A stretch of 12,672 bases of DNA from JAUXFS01 sp050329575 (GCA_050329575.1 JBHJOP010000031.1:1-12672), one strand, 5' to 3'. Shown: positions 1 through 7,116, counted from the stretch's first letter. Translations and numbers: made by a program. The notes: generated by a model not told the origin, from the sequence alone.

Positions 1-542
1 GGCGGCGAGCCGCGATCTCCGTCCCGCTCGCCGGTCCCGAACAGAACGCCGCGGTTGTCTTCCATGTAGGCGACGACGGCGCGCGATACCGCGAGCCCGA
101 GCCCGCGAACGAATCGCCGGCCGCGCCCGATGCCGGTGTCGTCGACGCGCATCAGCGCATCGACCGTCGCCCGGTTGACGGCGAGGTGGCGGTGGTAGAT
201 GGCGGCGAGCTGATCGGGATCGAGAAGCTCGCCGAAGAACATCATGAAGATCGCCTCCGATCGATAGCTGTCGGCCGCCGGAGCCTTGTGCAACTCGCGC
301 CGGAACGCCCGTCGCCCGGCCTCGGTCAGGCTGTAGACCTTCTTGTCCGGTCGCCCCTCCTGGGCCATCGCCGTGCAGGTGACCAGACCGTCGGCCAGCA
401 ACGCCCCCAACGCCGGGTAGATCGAGCCGTAACCGGCGGCGTGGAAATGGGAAAACGGCCCCTCTTCGAAGTGCTTCTTGATCTCGTAGCCGCTGGCGTC
501 GCCGAGAGCGAGCACGCCGAGGCAGAGGGTCTTGGCGTCCAT
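1..542 (-). CDS. PadR-family transcriptional regulator (3' end outside window)
   Basis: The first 180 codons of a minus-strand gene read without a stop to the left window edge, so the C-terminus is missing. Residues 1-85 form a PadR-type winged helix: LCLGVLALGDASGYEIKK (6-23) is the usual PadR opening, GSIYPALGALLADGLV (39-54) the recognition-helix region, and GRPDKKVYSLTEAGRR (63-78) the wing. The rest (about 95-165) fits the helical dimerisation region of the PadR C-terminal (Vir-like) type. Known PadR proteins are mostly ligand-responsive repressors, often of a neighbouring gene and of themselves; the ligand here is unknown. The ATG at 542-540 follows a GGGAGGG Shine-Dalgarno at 552-546. 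The gene is divergent from lptD, and a perfect inverted repeat lies between them. Family assignment is firm; the target is inferred. Confidence 0.9.
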   Translation of the reverse strand, partial: MDAKTLCLGVLALGDASGYEIKKHFEEGPFSHFHAAGYGSIYPALGALLADGLVTCTAMAQEGRPDKKVYSLTEAGRRAFRRELHKAPAADSYRSEAIFMMFFGELLDPDQLAAIYHRHLAVNRATVDALMRVDDTGIGRGRRFVRGLGLAVSRAVVAYMEDNRGVLFGTGERDGDRGSP

Positions 543-602
543 GCGCCCTCCCGAGCCTTCGCCGCGGGCGCCGATCCGCCGCGGCCGTTACAGTTATCGT
601 CT

Positions 603-629
603 CGATATATATAGTTTGGATATATATCG
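603..629. promoter_or_regulatory. Perfect 10-bp inverted repeat, putative PadR operator
   Basis: CGATATATAT (603-612) and its exact reverse complement ATATATATCG (620-629) are separated by 7 bp (AGTTTGG). This is an AT-rich dyad in otherwise very GC-rich DNA. Its centre-to-centre spacing of 17 bp is more than one helical turn. It overlaps the proposed minus-strand -10 of the padR-like gene and the spacer of the proposed plus-strand promoter toward lptD. PadR proteins bind as dimers to AT-rich dyads, commonly in their own promoters, so autorepression is the simplest reading. Binding by this protein is inferred. Confidence 0.6.
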
Positions 630-632
630 CAA
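604..632 (-). promoter_or_regulatory. Predicted sigma70-type promoter of the PadR-family gene
   Basis: On the minus strand, TTGCGA (632-627) is followed after 17 bp by TATATC (609-604), which would start transcription near 597 and give a leader of about 55 nt before the ATG at 542. The AT repeat allows other registers, for example TATATA with a 15-bp spacer. The -10 lies inside the left arm of the inverted repeat, as expected for a repressed promoter. Confidence 0.4.
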
Positions 633-641
633 CAATATAAT
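615..641 (+). promoter_or_regulatory. Predicted divergent promoter toward lptD (TATAAT -10)
   Basis: A consensus -10 hexamer TATAAT occupies 636-641, in a region with almost no other AT-rich sequence before lptD. The -35 is poor: TTTGGA (615-620) is 15 bp upstream, a short spacer. Transcription from here would begin near 648 and give a leader of about 147 nt that includes the hairpin at 689-721. The right arm of the PadR-type dyad lies in the spacer. The assignment rests mainly on the -10. Confidence 0.4.
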
Positions 642-688
642 GGCGACCCCGATCCGCCGTGTCCCGCAGAGGCCGGGAAGGCGACCGG

Positions 689-721
689 CGCGACCGTCGC
701 GCGCGGCCGGCGACGGTCGCG
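689..721 (+). repeat. Hairpin with perfect 12-bp GC-rich stem in the lptD leader region
   Basis: CGCGACCGTCGC (689-700) and GCGACGGTCGCG (710-721) are exact reverse complements around a 9-nt loop. No T-tract follows on the plus strand, so it does not resemble a canonical intrinsic terminator. A third partial copy of the arm (GCGACCG) occurs at 681-687, allowing an alternative shorter pairing with 714-720. It could be a structured mRNA leader, a repeat-family palindrome or a DNA site. Function is unknown. Confidence 0.55.
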
Positions 722-794
722 GGGCGGGCACGTCCCTTGATTCCCCGATCTGCTTCCGTCACCTTCGCGCGGCGGCAGGGGATGCTGGAGAGAC

Positions 795-2984
795 ATGGGC
801 GGGCTGCGGACAGCAATCGCATCGTTGGTTACGGGGTGGGCCGCGCTGTGGATCGCCGCAACGATCGCCGTCGCCGCCGATCCCCCCTTGAGGGACCTGC
901 CGATCCTGTTCACCGCCGACGAACTGACCCACGATGCGGATCTCGGCATCACCCGCGCCAGCGGACGCGTCGAGGCGTCGCGCGGCGACTACGTGCTGGT
1001 CGCCGACACCGTGACCTACAACCACCGGCTGGACGTGCTGACCGCATCGGGCAACGTCGCCCTGGTCCCGCCGTCCGGCGACACCTTCTTCGCCGACTAC
1101 ATGGAGGTCACCGGCGATCTCAAGGACGGCATCCTCGAGAACTTCGCCGCCATCCTGTCCGACGGTCGCCGCTTCGCCGCCGCCGGCGCCCGTCGCGCGG
1201 GCGGAGTCACCACCGAGATGGCGAAGGCCGTCTACTCGCCGTGCGACATCTGCCCGGACGACCCGACCCGTCCGCCGTTGTGGCAGATCAAGGCGGTGCG
1301 AGTGGTCCACGATCAGGACGAGAAGATCGTGGAATTCGAGCACGCGTGGCTGGAACTCGGCGGCGTGCCGGTGTTCTACCTGCCCTACCTGTCGCAGCCA
1401 GATCACACCGTCAAACGCAAGACCGGCTTCCTGATGCCCCTGTTCGGCGTGTCGTCCGATCTCGGCTTCGTCGCCCAGCTGCCGTTCTTCTGGGCGATCT
1501 CGCCGCATCAGGACCTGACTCTCGCCCCGGCGATGACCAGCAGCGAGGGACCGCTGCTGGAGGCCGGCTACCGGCTGGCGCTGACCCGGGGGCGGCTCGA
1601 CTTCGGCGGCAGCATCACGCACACCAACGACGACCGGACCCGCGGCCACGTCCGGGGCGAGACCCGCTATGACATCGACGACACCTGGCGATCGGGGCTC
1701 GACGTCGACTGGAGTTCGGACCGCGCCTACCTGCGGAAGTACGGGTTCGACGAGAGCCGAACCCCGAGCCTGCTCTCGCGGGCGTATGCCGAGGGCTTCG
1801 GCCGCCGCTCCTACGCCGCGGCGAACGGGTACTACTTCGACATCCAGGACGACACCATCGACCAGCGCACCACCCCCGTCGCCGCGCCGAAGCTGGATTT
1901 CAGCTTCGTCGGCGAGCCCGACGCACTCGGCGGTCGCACCAGGTTCGACGCCGGCCTGCTCGCCCTGACCCGCGACCAGGGCAACGACATCCAACGCCTC
2001 TCGGCGCGGGCGGAGTGGGCGTTGCCGATGGTCGGGCCGTTCGGCGATCTCTACACGGTCTCGGCGGCGCTGTGGGGCGACGGCTATCACGTCCGCGACT
2101 TCGAAAGATCGGGAAGCGACAGCGATTACGACGGCATCACCGGACGCGTCTTTCCGCAGGCCAGCCTCAAGTGGCAGTTTCCGTTCGTGCGCGTCGACGA
2201 GCACCTCCAGCAAACGCTGGAGCCGGTCGTCGAGTTCGTCGCCGCGCCGGACTACGGCAACCCCAGCAAGATCCCCAACAACGACAGCGAATCGTTCGAA
2301 CTCGACGAGAACAGCATCTTCGGCTTCAACTTCTATCCCGGCCTCGACCGGGTGCAGCAGGGTCCGCGCGTCAACTACGGTCTCAACTGGGACGGCACGC
2401 TCGCCGGCGGCGGCTACGCGAGGGTGTTCCTCGGACAGACCTACCTGCTCAACGATCAGAAGGAAGTGTCCGGCGCCGCGGCGCTCAGCGCGGGGTTCTC
2501 CGACTACGTCGGCGTCGTCCGCGCCTCGCCCAACCGCCATTTCGACGCCCTCTATCGGTTCCGGCTCGACCGGAACGACTTGACGCCCCGGCGCCACGAG
2601 CTCGGCAGCTCGATCGGCGTCGACGCCGTTCGCCTGGAGACCAACTACGTGTTCTACGACAACGAGGACACCTCCGAGTTCAGAGGACGCGAGGAGATCA
2701 GCCTCTCCCTGCGGGCGCAACTGAGCCGGCACTGGCGGAGCCGCATCTTCGGCACCCGCGACCTGACCGGCGGCGGCGCCCAGCGCGACCTCGGCCTCCG
2801 CCTCGCCTATGAGGACGAGTGCCTGTTCTTCGCCGCCGAGTTCGTCCGCCGGGACATCGAGGTCGACGACGTCAAGGCCAGCAATGCGATCTTCTTCCGC
2901 CTCGGCCTCAAGACCCTCGGCACCGCCAGCACCGGCTTCAACTTCGGCGGCGGCGACCGCTCCGACGACCGGGAGGCGCCTTAG
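795..2984 (+). CDS. lptD: LPS-assembly outer-membrane protein LptD (OstA/Imp)
   Basis: This 729-residue protein (E. coli LptD is 784) inserts LPS into the outer leaflet of the outer membrane as the translocon with the lipoprotein LptE. Residues 1-27 are a signal peptide ending AVA, cleaved before AD. Residues about 35-130 form the LptA/OstA-like periplasmic domain (ADELTHDADLGITRASGRVE, then DTVTYNHRLDVLTASGNV), and the remainder is an LptD beta-barrel with many alternating aromatic/polar strands. I see only three cysteines: C150 and C153 in SPCDICPDDP, and C676 in YEDECLFF. E. coli uses C31, C173, C724 and C725 for its two N-to-C disulfides, so the disulfide scheme here must differ. The ATG follows GGAGAG at 787-792. 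surA is 91 bp downstream; the lptF/lptG genes often found just upstream in relatives are absent, replaced by the divergent PadR-family gene. Confidence 0.95.
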   Translation: MGGLRTAIASLVTGWAALWIAATIAVAADPPLRDLPILFTADELTHDADLGITRASGRVEASRGDYVLVADTVTYNHRLDVLTASGNVALVPPSGDTFFADYMEVTGDLKDGILENFAAILSDGRRFAAAGARRAGGVTTEMAKAVYSPCDICPDDPTRPPLWQIKAVRVVHDQDEKIVEFEHAWLELGGVPVFYLPYLSQPDHTVKRKTGFLMPLFGVSSDLGFVAQLPFFWAISPHQDLTLAPAMTSSEGPLLEAGYRLALTRGRLDFGGSITHTNDDRTRGHVRGETRYDIDDTWRSGLDVDWSSDRAYLRKYGFDESRTPSLLSRAYAEGFGRRSYAAANGYYFDIQDDTIDQRTTPVAAPKLDFSFVGEPDALGGRTRFDAGLLALTRDQGNDIQRLSARAEWALPMVGPFGDLYTVSAALWGDGYHVRDFERSGSDSDYDGITGRVFPQASLKWQFPFVRVDEHLQQTLEPVVEFVAAPDYGNPSKIPNNDSESFELDENSIFGFNFYPGLDRVQQGPRVNYGLNWDGTLAGGGYARVFLGQTYLLNDQKEVSGAAALSAGFSDYVGVVRASPNRHFDALYRFRLDRNDLTPRRHELGSSIGVDAVRLETNYVFYDNEDTSEFRGREEISLSLRAQLSRHWRSRIFGTRDLTGGGAQRDLGLRLAYEDECLFFAAEFVRRDIEVDDVKASNAIFFRLGLKTLGTASTGFNFGGGDRSDDREAP

Positions 2985-2985
2985 T

Positions 2986-3015
2986 TTGCATCGCAGGGAG
3001 CGCCCCCCCTATGAT
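2986..3015 (+). promoter_or_regulatory. Possible internal promoter before surA
   Basis: TTGCAT (2986-2991) and TATGAT (3010-3015) are separated by 18 bp immediately after the lptD stop. The spacer is GC-rich. If used, transcription would start near 3022, about 54 nt before surA, giving the surA-pdxA-rsmA-exporter group an lptD-independent transcript. Prediction from sequence only. Confidence 0.35.
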
Positions 3016-3033
3016 GGCGAGGATGAGGACCGT

Positions 3034-3051
3034 CGCCGGTTCGCACCGGTG
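3034..3051 (+). repeat. Small hairpin upstream of surA
   Basis: CCGGT (3036-3040) pairs with ACCGG (3045-3049) across a TCGC loop, extended by a G-U pair (3035/3050) and a C-G pair (3034/3051). It lies 25-42 nt before the surA ATG with no following T-run, so it is not an intrinsic terminator. It may simply shape the surA leader; short GC hairpins are frequent by chance in such DNA. Confidence 0.3.
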
Positions 3052-3075
3052 GGACGCTCGCCGAGGCCGCGGTGG

Positions 3076-4341
3076 ATGATGAAGTTCCTGATCTGGATGA
3101 CCGTCGTGCTGGCGTGGTCGTCGCCGTGGATCGGCGACGCCCTCGCCCAGAGCGCCCAGCGGATCGCCGCGGTGGTCAACGACGAGGTGATCTCCATCCG
3201 CGATCTCGACAGCCGCTTGACGTTGCTGATCGCCACGTCGAACCTGGAGGACCGTCCCGAGATCCGCCGCCGCCTCGCCCCGCAGGTGCTTCGCCAGCTG
3301 GTCGACGACGTGCTCAAGCTGCAGGAAGCCAAGCGCCTGAACGTCGTGGTCGGCCAGGACGAGATCGATCGCGCCCTCGACCAGATCGAACGCCAGTCGA
3401 ACATACCGCCCGGCCGGCTCGCCGAGGTCCTCACCAGCGAAGGAGTCAGCCTGGCGACGCTCATCGACCAGGTCGAGGTCGAGATCGCCTGGGTCAAGGC
3501 GGTCAGCCGCCTGGAGCGGGGACGGGTCACCATCGGCGACGAAGAGATCGACGAGGAGATCAAGAGGATCCGGGCCGGCGCCGGCCGACCCCAGTCCCGG
3601 GTCGCGGAGATCCTGCTGCCGCTGGACGACCCGACCAAGGAGGCAGAGGTCCGCCAGCTCGCCGAACGCCTGGTCGACGAGCTGCGCGCCGGCGCCAACT
3701 TCGCGGTGCTGGCGCGGAACTTTTCGCAGGCCGCGTCGGCGGCGGTCGGCGGCGATCTCGGATGGATCGATCCCGGTCAGCTGGGCGAGCCGATCGACAC
3801 CGTGGTCCAGCGCCTGCAACCGGGGCAGGTCTCCGATCCGGTCCGCACCACGACCGGCTTCCACCTGATCGCGGTCCTCGAACGCCAGATCGCGCCGGGG
3901 CTCGCCGAGAGCCGGATCACCGTCACCCTGCACCAGGTCTTCCTGCCGATCCCCGCCGATGCCTCGCCGGACCTGGTCGCGGCGCGCAAGGAGGAGGCGC
4001 GGGCGTTGAGCGGCCCCGCCGTCGCTTGCGACGATCTGCAGGCGCTCAACCGGCCGGGACAGCCGCGGATCGCCGGCAGCCTCGGCACCGGCGATCTCGA
4101 CCAGCTGCCGCCGGACGTCCGCGCGGCCGTGGAACCGTTGCAACCGGGACAGAAGAGCGAGCCGATCCTGGCCGGCGGCGGCGTCTTGGTCCTGATGGTC
4201 TGCGATCGCAGAGGGGAGAGTGCGGCGGCCCAGCAGCGTGATCTCGTCCGTCAGCGACTGGAGAGCGAACGGCTGGGCGCCGCCGCGCAACGCTATCTGC
4301 GGGATCTTCGTCGCGCCGCGTTCGTGGACGTCCGGATATGA
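3076..4341 (+). CDS. surA: SurA-like periplasmic peptidyl-prolyl isomerase/chaperone
   Basis: This 421-residue protein (E. coli SurA is 428) is a periplasmic chaperone for outer-membrane beta-barrel proteins, LptD among the known clients of the family. Residues 1-24 are a signal peptide ending ALA before QS. Residues about 28-165 are the SurA N-terminal chaperone domain (IAAVVNDEVISIRDLDSRL, 30-48). Residues 173-270 are a good parvulin/PpiC domain: VAEILLPL, FAVLARNFSQAASAAVGGDLGWIDPGQL (209-236) and TTGFHLIAVLERQ. A second, shorter parvulin-like domain (about 283-377, LHQVFLPIP to LVLMVCDRRG) lacks the FS...S segment and is probably not catalytic. I place the start at the ATG-ATG pair at 3076, with GAGG at 3063-3066 and the signal peptide following at once; the open frame extends upstream into lptD but has no signal sequence there. 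The stop overlaps pdxA by 4 bp. Confidence 0.92.
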   Translation: MMKFLIWMTVVLAWSSPWIGDALAQSAQRIAAVVNDEVISIRDLDSRLTLLIATSNLEDRPEIRRRLAPQVLRQLVDDVLKLQEAKRLNVVVGQDEIDRALDQIERQSNIPPGRLAEVLTSEGVSLATLIDQVEVEIAWVKAVSRLERGRVTIGDEEIDEEIKRIRAGAGRPQSRVAEILLPLDDPTKEAEVRQLAERLVDELRAGANFAVLARNFSQAASAAVGGDLGWIDPGQLGEPIDTVVQRLQPGQVSDPVRTTTGFHLIAVLERQIAPGLAESRITVTLHQVFLPIPADASPDLVAARKEEARALSGPAVACDDLQALNRPGQPRIAGSLGTGDLDQLPPDVRAAVEPLQPGQKSEPILAGGGVLVLMVCDRRGESAAAQQRDLVRQRLESERLGAAAQRYLRDLRRAAFVDVRI

Positions 4342-5351
4342 CCTCCGACGCCACGCCGCTCGCCGTGACGATGGGCGAACCGGCGGGAATCGGCGGCGAG
4401 ATCACCCTCAAGGCCTGGCTGCGCCGCGATCGGCGGATGCCGCCGTTCGTGGCGATCGATGACGCCGGACGGCTCGAACGGCTGGCTGCCACGCTCGGCC
4501 TCGCGGTGCCGGTGCGCACGGTCGCCACGGCGGCCGACGCCGTCGCCACCTTTGCGCGGGCGTTGCCGGTGCTGCACCGTCCGCTGTCGGTCGAGCCCCT
4601 GCCCGGCCGGCCCGACCCCGCCAACACGCCGGCGGTGGTCGCGGCGATCGAGACGGCGGTCGCCCTGGCCCGTGCCGGGACGATCGCCGGCGTGGTCACC
4701 AACCCGATCCACAAACGGGTGCTGTACCGCAGCGGCTTCGAGTTCCCCGGCCACACCGAGTTCATCGCCGCCCTCGCCGGCGACGGCGCGGTTCCGGTGA
4801 TGATGCTCGCCTGCCCGGAGCTGAAGGTGGTGCCGGTGACGGTCCACGTGAGCCTGCGCGAGGCGGTCGACGCGCTGACCCCCGAAGCCATCGTCCGCGC
4901 AGGCACGATCACCGCCCGTGCCCTCCGTCTCGATTTCGGGATCGCGCGGCCGCGGCTGGCGGTGGCCGGGCTCAACCCCCACGCCGGCGAGGACGGCGCC
5001 ATGGGCGGCGAGGACGCGGCGATCGTCGCCCCCGCCGTGGCGACCCTGCGAGCCCACGGGATCGAGGCCCGCGGGCCGCTGCCGGCCGACACCCTGTTCA
5101 GCGCCCGCGCCCGTAGCGGATACGACGCCGCCCTCTGCATGTACCACGACCAGGCGCTGATCCCGCTGAAGACGCTCGATTTCGACGGCGGCGTCAACGT
5201 CACGCTCGGGCTCCCGCTGGTCCGCACCTCCCCCGATCACGGCACCGCCCTCGACATCGCCGGCAGCGGCCGCGCCAGCGAGGCGAGCCTGGTCGCTGCG
5301 ATCGCACTCGCCGCCGAGATCGCCGCCCGCCGCGCGGCGGCGGCGGCATGA
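4338..5351 (+). CDS. pdxA: 4-hydroxythreonine-4-phosphate dehydrogenase PdxA
   Basis: PdxA catalyses the NAD-dependent oxidation of 4-phosphohydroxy-L-threonine, which then decarboxylates to 3-amino-2-oxopropyl phosphate for pyridoxal phosphate synthesis by the DXP-dependent route, in the cytoplasm. The 337 residues match the usual length (E. coli 329). Visible signatures are TMGEPAGIGGEI (11-22), TNPIHKRVLYRSGFEFPGHTE (121-141), and three metal-binding histidines at H170 (VTVHVS), H215 (LNPHAGEDG) and H270 (MYHDQ), offset by 4 from E. coli H166/H211/H266. The C-terminal block from DGGVNVTLGLP to SPDHGTALDIAG is intact. The ATG shares the ATGA of the surA stop, and rsmA overlaps the other end in the same way, so translation is probably coupled. 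surA-pdxA-rsmA is a widely conserved order in Proteobacteria. Confidence 0.96.
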   Translation: MTSDATPLAVTMGEPAGIGGEITLKAWLRRDRRMPPFVAIDDAGRLERLAATLGLAVPVRTVATAADAVATFARALPVLHRPLSVEPLPGRPDPANTPAVVAAIETAVALARAGTIAGVVTNPIHKRVLYRSGFEFPGHTEFIAALAGDGAVPVMMLACPELKVVPVTVHVSLREAVDALTPEAIVRAGTITARALRLDFGIARPRLAVAGLNPHAGEDGAMGGEDAAIVAPAVATLRAHGIEARGPLPADTLFSARARSGYDAALCMYHDQALIPLKTLDFDGGVNVTLGLPLVRTSPDHGTALDIAGSGRASEASLVAAIALAAEIAARRAAAAA

Positions 5352-6187
5352 CCGGCGCCGCCGCCCTCGGGCTGCCGCCGCTGCGCGAGGTGATCGCCCG
5401 TCACGGGCTCGATGCCCGGCGGTCGCTGGGGCAACATTTCCTGACCGACCTCAATCTGACCGACCGCATCGCCCGCGCCGCCGGCGATCTCACCGGCGTC
5501 GCGGTGATCGAGGTCGGACCGGGGCCGGGCGGACTGACGCGCAGCCTGCTCGCGGCCGGCGCGCCGCTCGTCGTCGCCGTCGAGAAGGACGCGCGCTGCG
5601 TCGCCGCGCTGAACGACCTCGCGGTCGCGTTCGCCGACCGGCTGCGCGTGGTCGAGGCCGACGCCTTGACGGTCGACGTGCGGGCGCTCGCGCCGCCGCC
5701 GCGCAAGATCGTCGCCAACCTCCCCTACAACGTCGGAACGCCGCTGCTGCTCGGCTGGCTCCGCGATGCCGGGGCGTTCGCAGGCCTGACCCTGATGTTC
5801 CAGAAGGAGGTCGCCGACCGCCTGACCGCCCGGCCGGGCGAACGGACCTACGGTCGGCTCTCGGTGATCGCCCAGTGGCTGTGCGACGTCCGCCACGACT
5901 TCAATGTCGATGCGCGCGCCTTCGTGCCGCCGCCGAAGGTCGGCTCTGCGGTGGTGACCCTCGTCCCTCGGCCGCGGCCGCTGGCCGAGGCGGCGTGGGC
6001 GACCCTGGAGGCGGTGACGGCGGCGGCCTTCGGTCAGCGTCGCAAGATGCTGCGGGGAAGCCTGCGCGCGCTCGGTCTCGATCCCGCCGACTGCGGCATC
6101 GATCCGACCCGACGGGCCGAAGAGCTGAGCGTCGAGGAGTTCTGCGCGCTCGCGCGAACGTTGGCGGAACGGCGCCGGACCCCGTGA
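5348..6187 (+). CDS. rsmA: 16S rRNA dimethyltransferase RsmA (KsgA)
   Basis: RsmA uses four S-adenosylmethionine molecules to dimethylate the two adjacent adenines in helix 45 of 16S rRNA (A1518/A1519 in E. coli), a late small-subunit maturation step. At 279 residues it matches the family (E. coli 273). Motifs in order: SLGQHFL (26-32), the SAM-binding EVGPGPGGLT (55-64), the acidic VEKD (78-81), EADAL (103-107), the catalytic NLPYN (124-128), FQKEVADRLTARPG (151-164), and the C-terminal helical region with FGQRRKMLRGSL. The ATG lies in the ATGA shared with the pdxA stop. The stop overlaps the GTG start of the downstream exporter by 4 bp. Loss of this enzyme confers kasugamycin resistance in known bacteria. 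Confidence 0.96.
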   Translation: MTGAAALGLPPLREVIARHGLDARRSLGQHFLTDLNLTDRIARAAGDLTGVAVIEVGPGPGGLTRSLLAAGAPLVVAVEKDARCVAALNDLAVAFADRLRVVEADALTVDVRALAPPPRKIVANLPYNVGTPLLLGWLRDAGAFAGLTLMFQKEVADRLTARPGERTYGRLSVIAQWLCDVRHDFNVDARAFVPPPKVGSAVVTLVPRPRPLAEAAWATLEAVTAAAFGQRRKMLRGSLRALGLDPADCGIDPTRRAEELSVEEFCALARTLAERRRTP

Positions 6188-7116
6188 CCGCGGCGTCGAC
6201 GCCCCGACGGCCGGCGACGCTGCCGTCCCTGCTGCTGATCGTCGCCGTGCTCTGCTGGGCCGGCAACTTCGTGCTCGGCCGCGCCGTCCACGGCGACATT
6301 CCGCCCTTGACCCTCACCTTCTGGCGCTGGCTGGTCGCCACCCTGGTGCTGCTGCCGTTCGCCCTCGGCCCGCTGTGGGCGAGCCGGTCCGTCCTCGTCG
6401 GCCACTGGCGGCTGATCGCCACCCTGGCGGCGACCGGGGTGGTGCTGTTCCACGTTCTCGTCTATGCGGCGCTGCGATCGACGCCCGCCACCAACGCGTC
6501 GCTGATCATGGCGACGCTGCCGGTGGTGGTGCCGATCGTCTCTCTGCTGCTCGACGGCATCCGGATCGGGCGCGCCGAGGCGCTCGGCATCGCGTTGTCG
6601 CTGCTCGGGGTCGCGGTGATCGTCGTCCGCGGCGATCCCGCCGCCCTCTTCAGCTTCCGACCGGCGCCGGGCGACGCCCTGATGCTGCTGGCGGTGCCGA
6701 TCTGGGCGCTCTACACGGTGCTGCTGCGGCGGCTGCCGCCGGGTCTGCCGCCGCTCGCCACGCTGCTGGCGATCGCCGCCCTCGGCGTCGCGATGTTGGC
6801 GCCGGCGTACCTGTGGGAACTGGCGACCACCGGCGGCATCGCGGCGAGCGGCACCAACGTCCTCGCCATTCTCTATGTCGGCGTGTTCGCCTCGGTGATC
6901 TCCTACATCTGCTGGAACCGCGGTGTCATCGCGGTCGGGGCGACGCGGGCCGGCCAGTTCATCCACCTGATGCCGGTGTTCGCCACCCTCCTCGCCCTCG
7001 TCTTGCTGGGCGAGGCGCTGCGGCCGTTCCACGCCGTCGGGATCGCGCTGATCGCTGCCGGGATCGTGTCGGCGCAGGGCATGGCGCGGCCGGGCCGCGT
7101 CAAGGAACGGTGCTGA
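6184..7116 (+). CDS. DMT-superfamily EamA transporter
   Basis: A 310-residue inner-membrane protein with two EamA repeats and about ten hydrophobic segments. Repeat one covers about residues 14-150 (LLLIVAVLCWAGNFVLGRAV, then FWRWLVATLVLLPFAL, then VLVYAALRSTPATNASLIMATLPVVVPIVSLLLDG). Repeat two covers about 165-302 (DALMLLAVPIWALYTVLLRRL to VGATRAGQFIHLMPVFATLLALVLLGEALRPFHAVGIALI). Characterised relatives (RhtA, YddG, EamA) export amino acids or other small metabolites; the substrate cannot be read here. I choose the GTG at 6184, which overlaps the rsmA stop as GTGA and leaves a short polar N-terminus before the first membrane helix; an in-frame GTG at 5875 would lie deep within rsmA. The 3' end overlaps convergent gmk by 17 bp. 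Confidence 0.88.
   Translation: MTAASTPRRPATLPSLLLIVAVLCWAGNFVLGRAVHGDIPPLTLTFWRWLVATLVLLPFALGPLWASRSVLVGHWRLIATLAATGVVLFHVLVYAALRSTPATNASLIMATLPVVVPIVSLLLDGIRIGRAEALGIALSLLGVAVIVVRGDPAALFSFRPAPGDALMLLAVPIWALYTVLLRRLPPGLPPLATLLAIAALGVAMLAPAYLWELATTGGIAASGTNVLAILYVGVFASVISYICWNRGVIAVGATRAGQFIHLMPVFATLLALVLLGEALRPFHAVGIALIAAGIVSAQGMARPGRVKERC

Noticed and set aside
640..891. Possible small plus-strand gene starting ATG at 640 between padR and lptD
   Set aside because: Arginine/proline-rich translation, no ribosome site, and it runs into the lptD coding region in another frame. The ATG is partly the TATAAT element.
759..2732. 657-residue open frame on the minus strand opposite lptD
   Set aside because: It is a GC-rich antisense shadow: low-complexity V/A/D/E/R-rich translation, no recognisable domain, and lptD is unambiguous on the plus strand.
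2938..4290. 450-residue minus-strand frame opposite surA
   Set aside because: Composition is dominated by D, L, R and A without any motif; explained by codon-position GC bias of surA.
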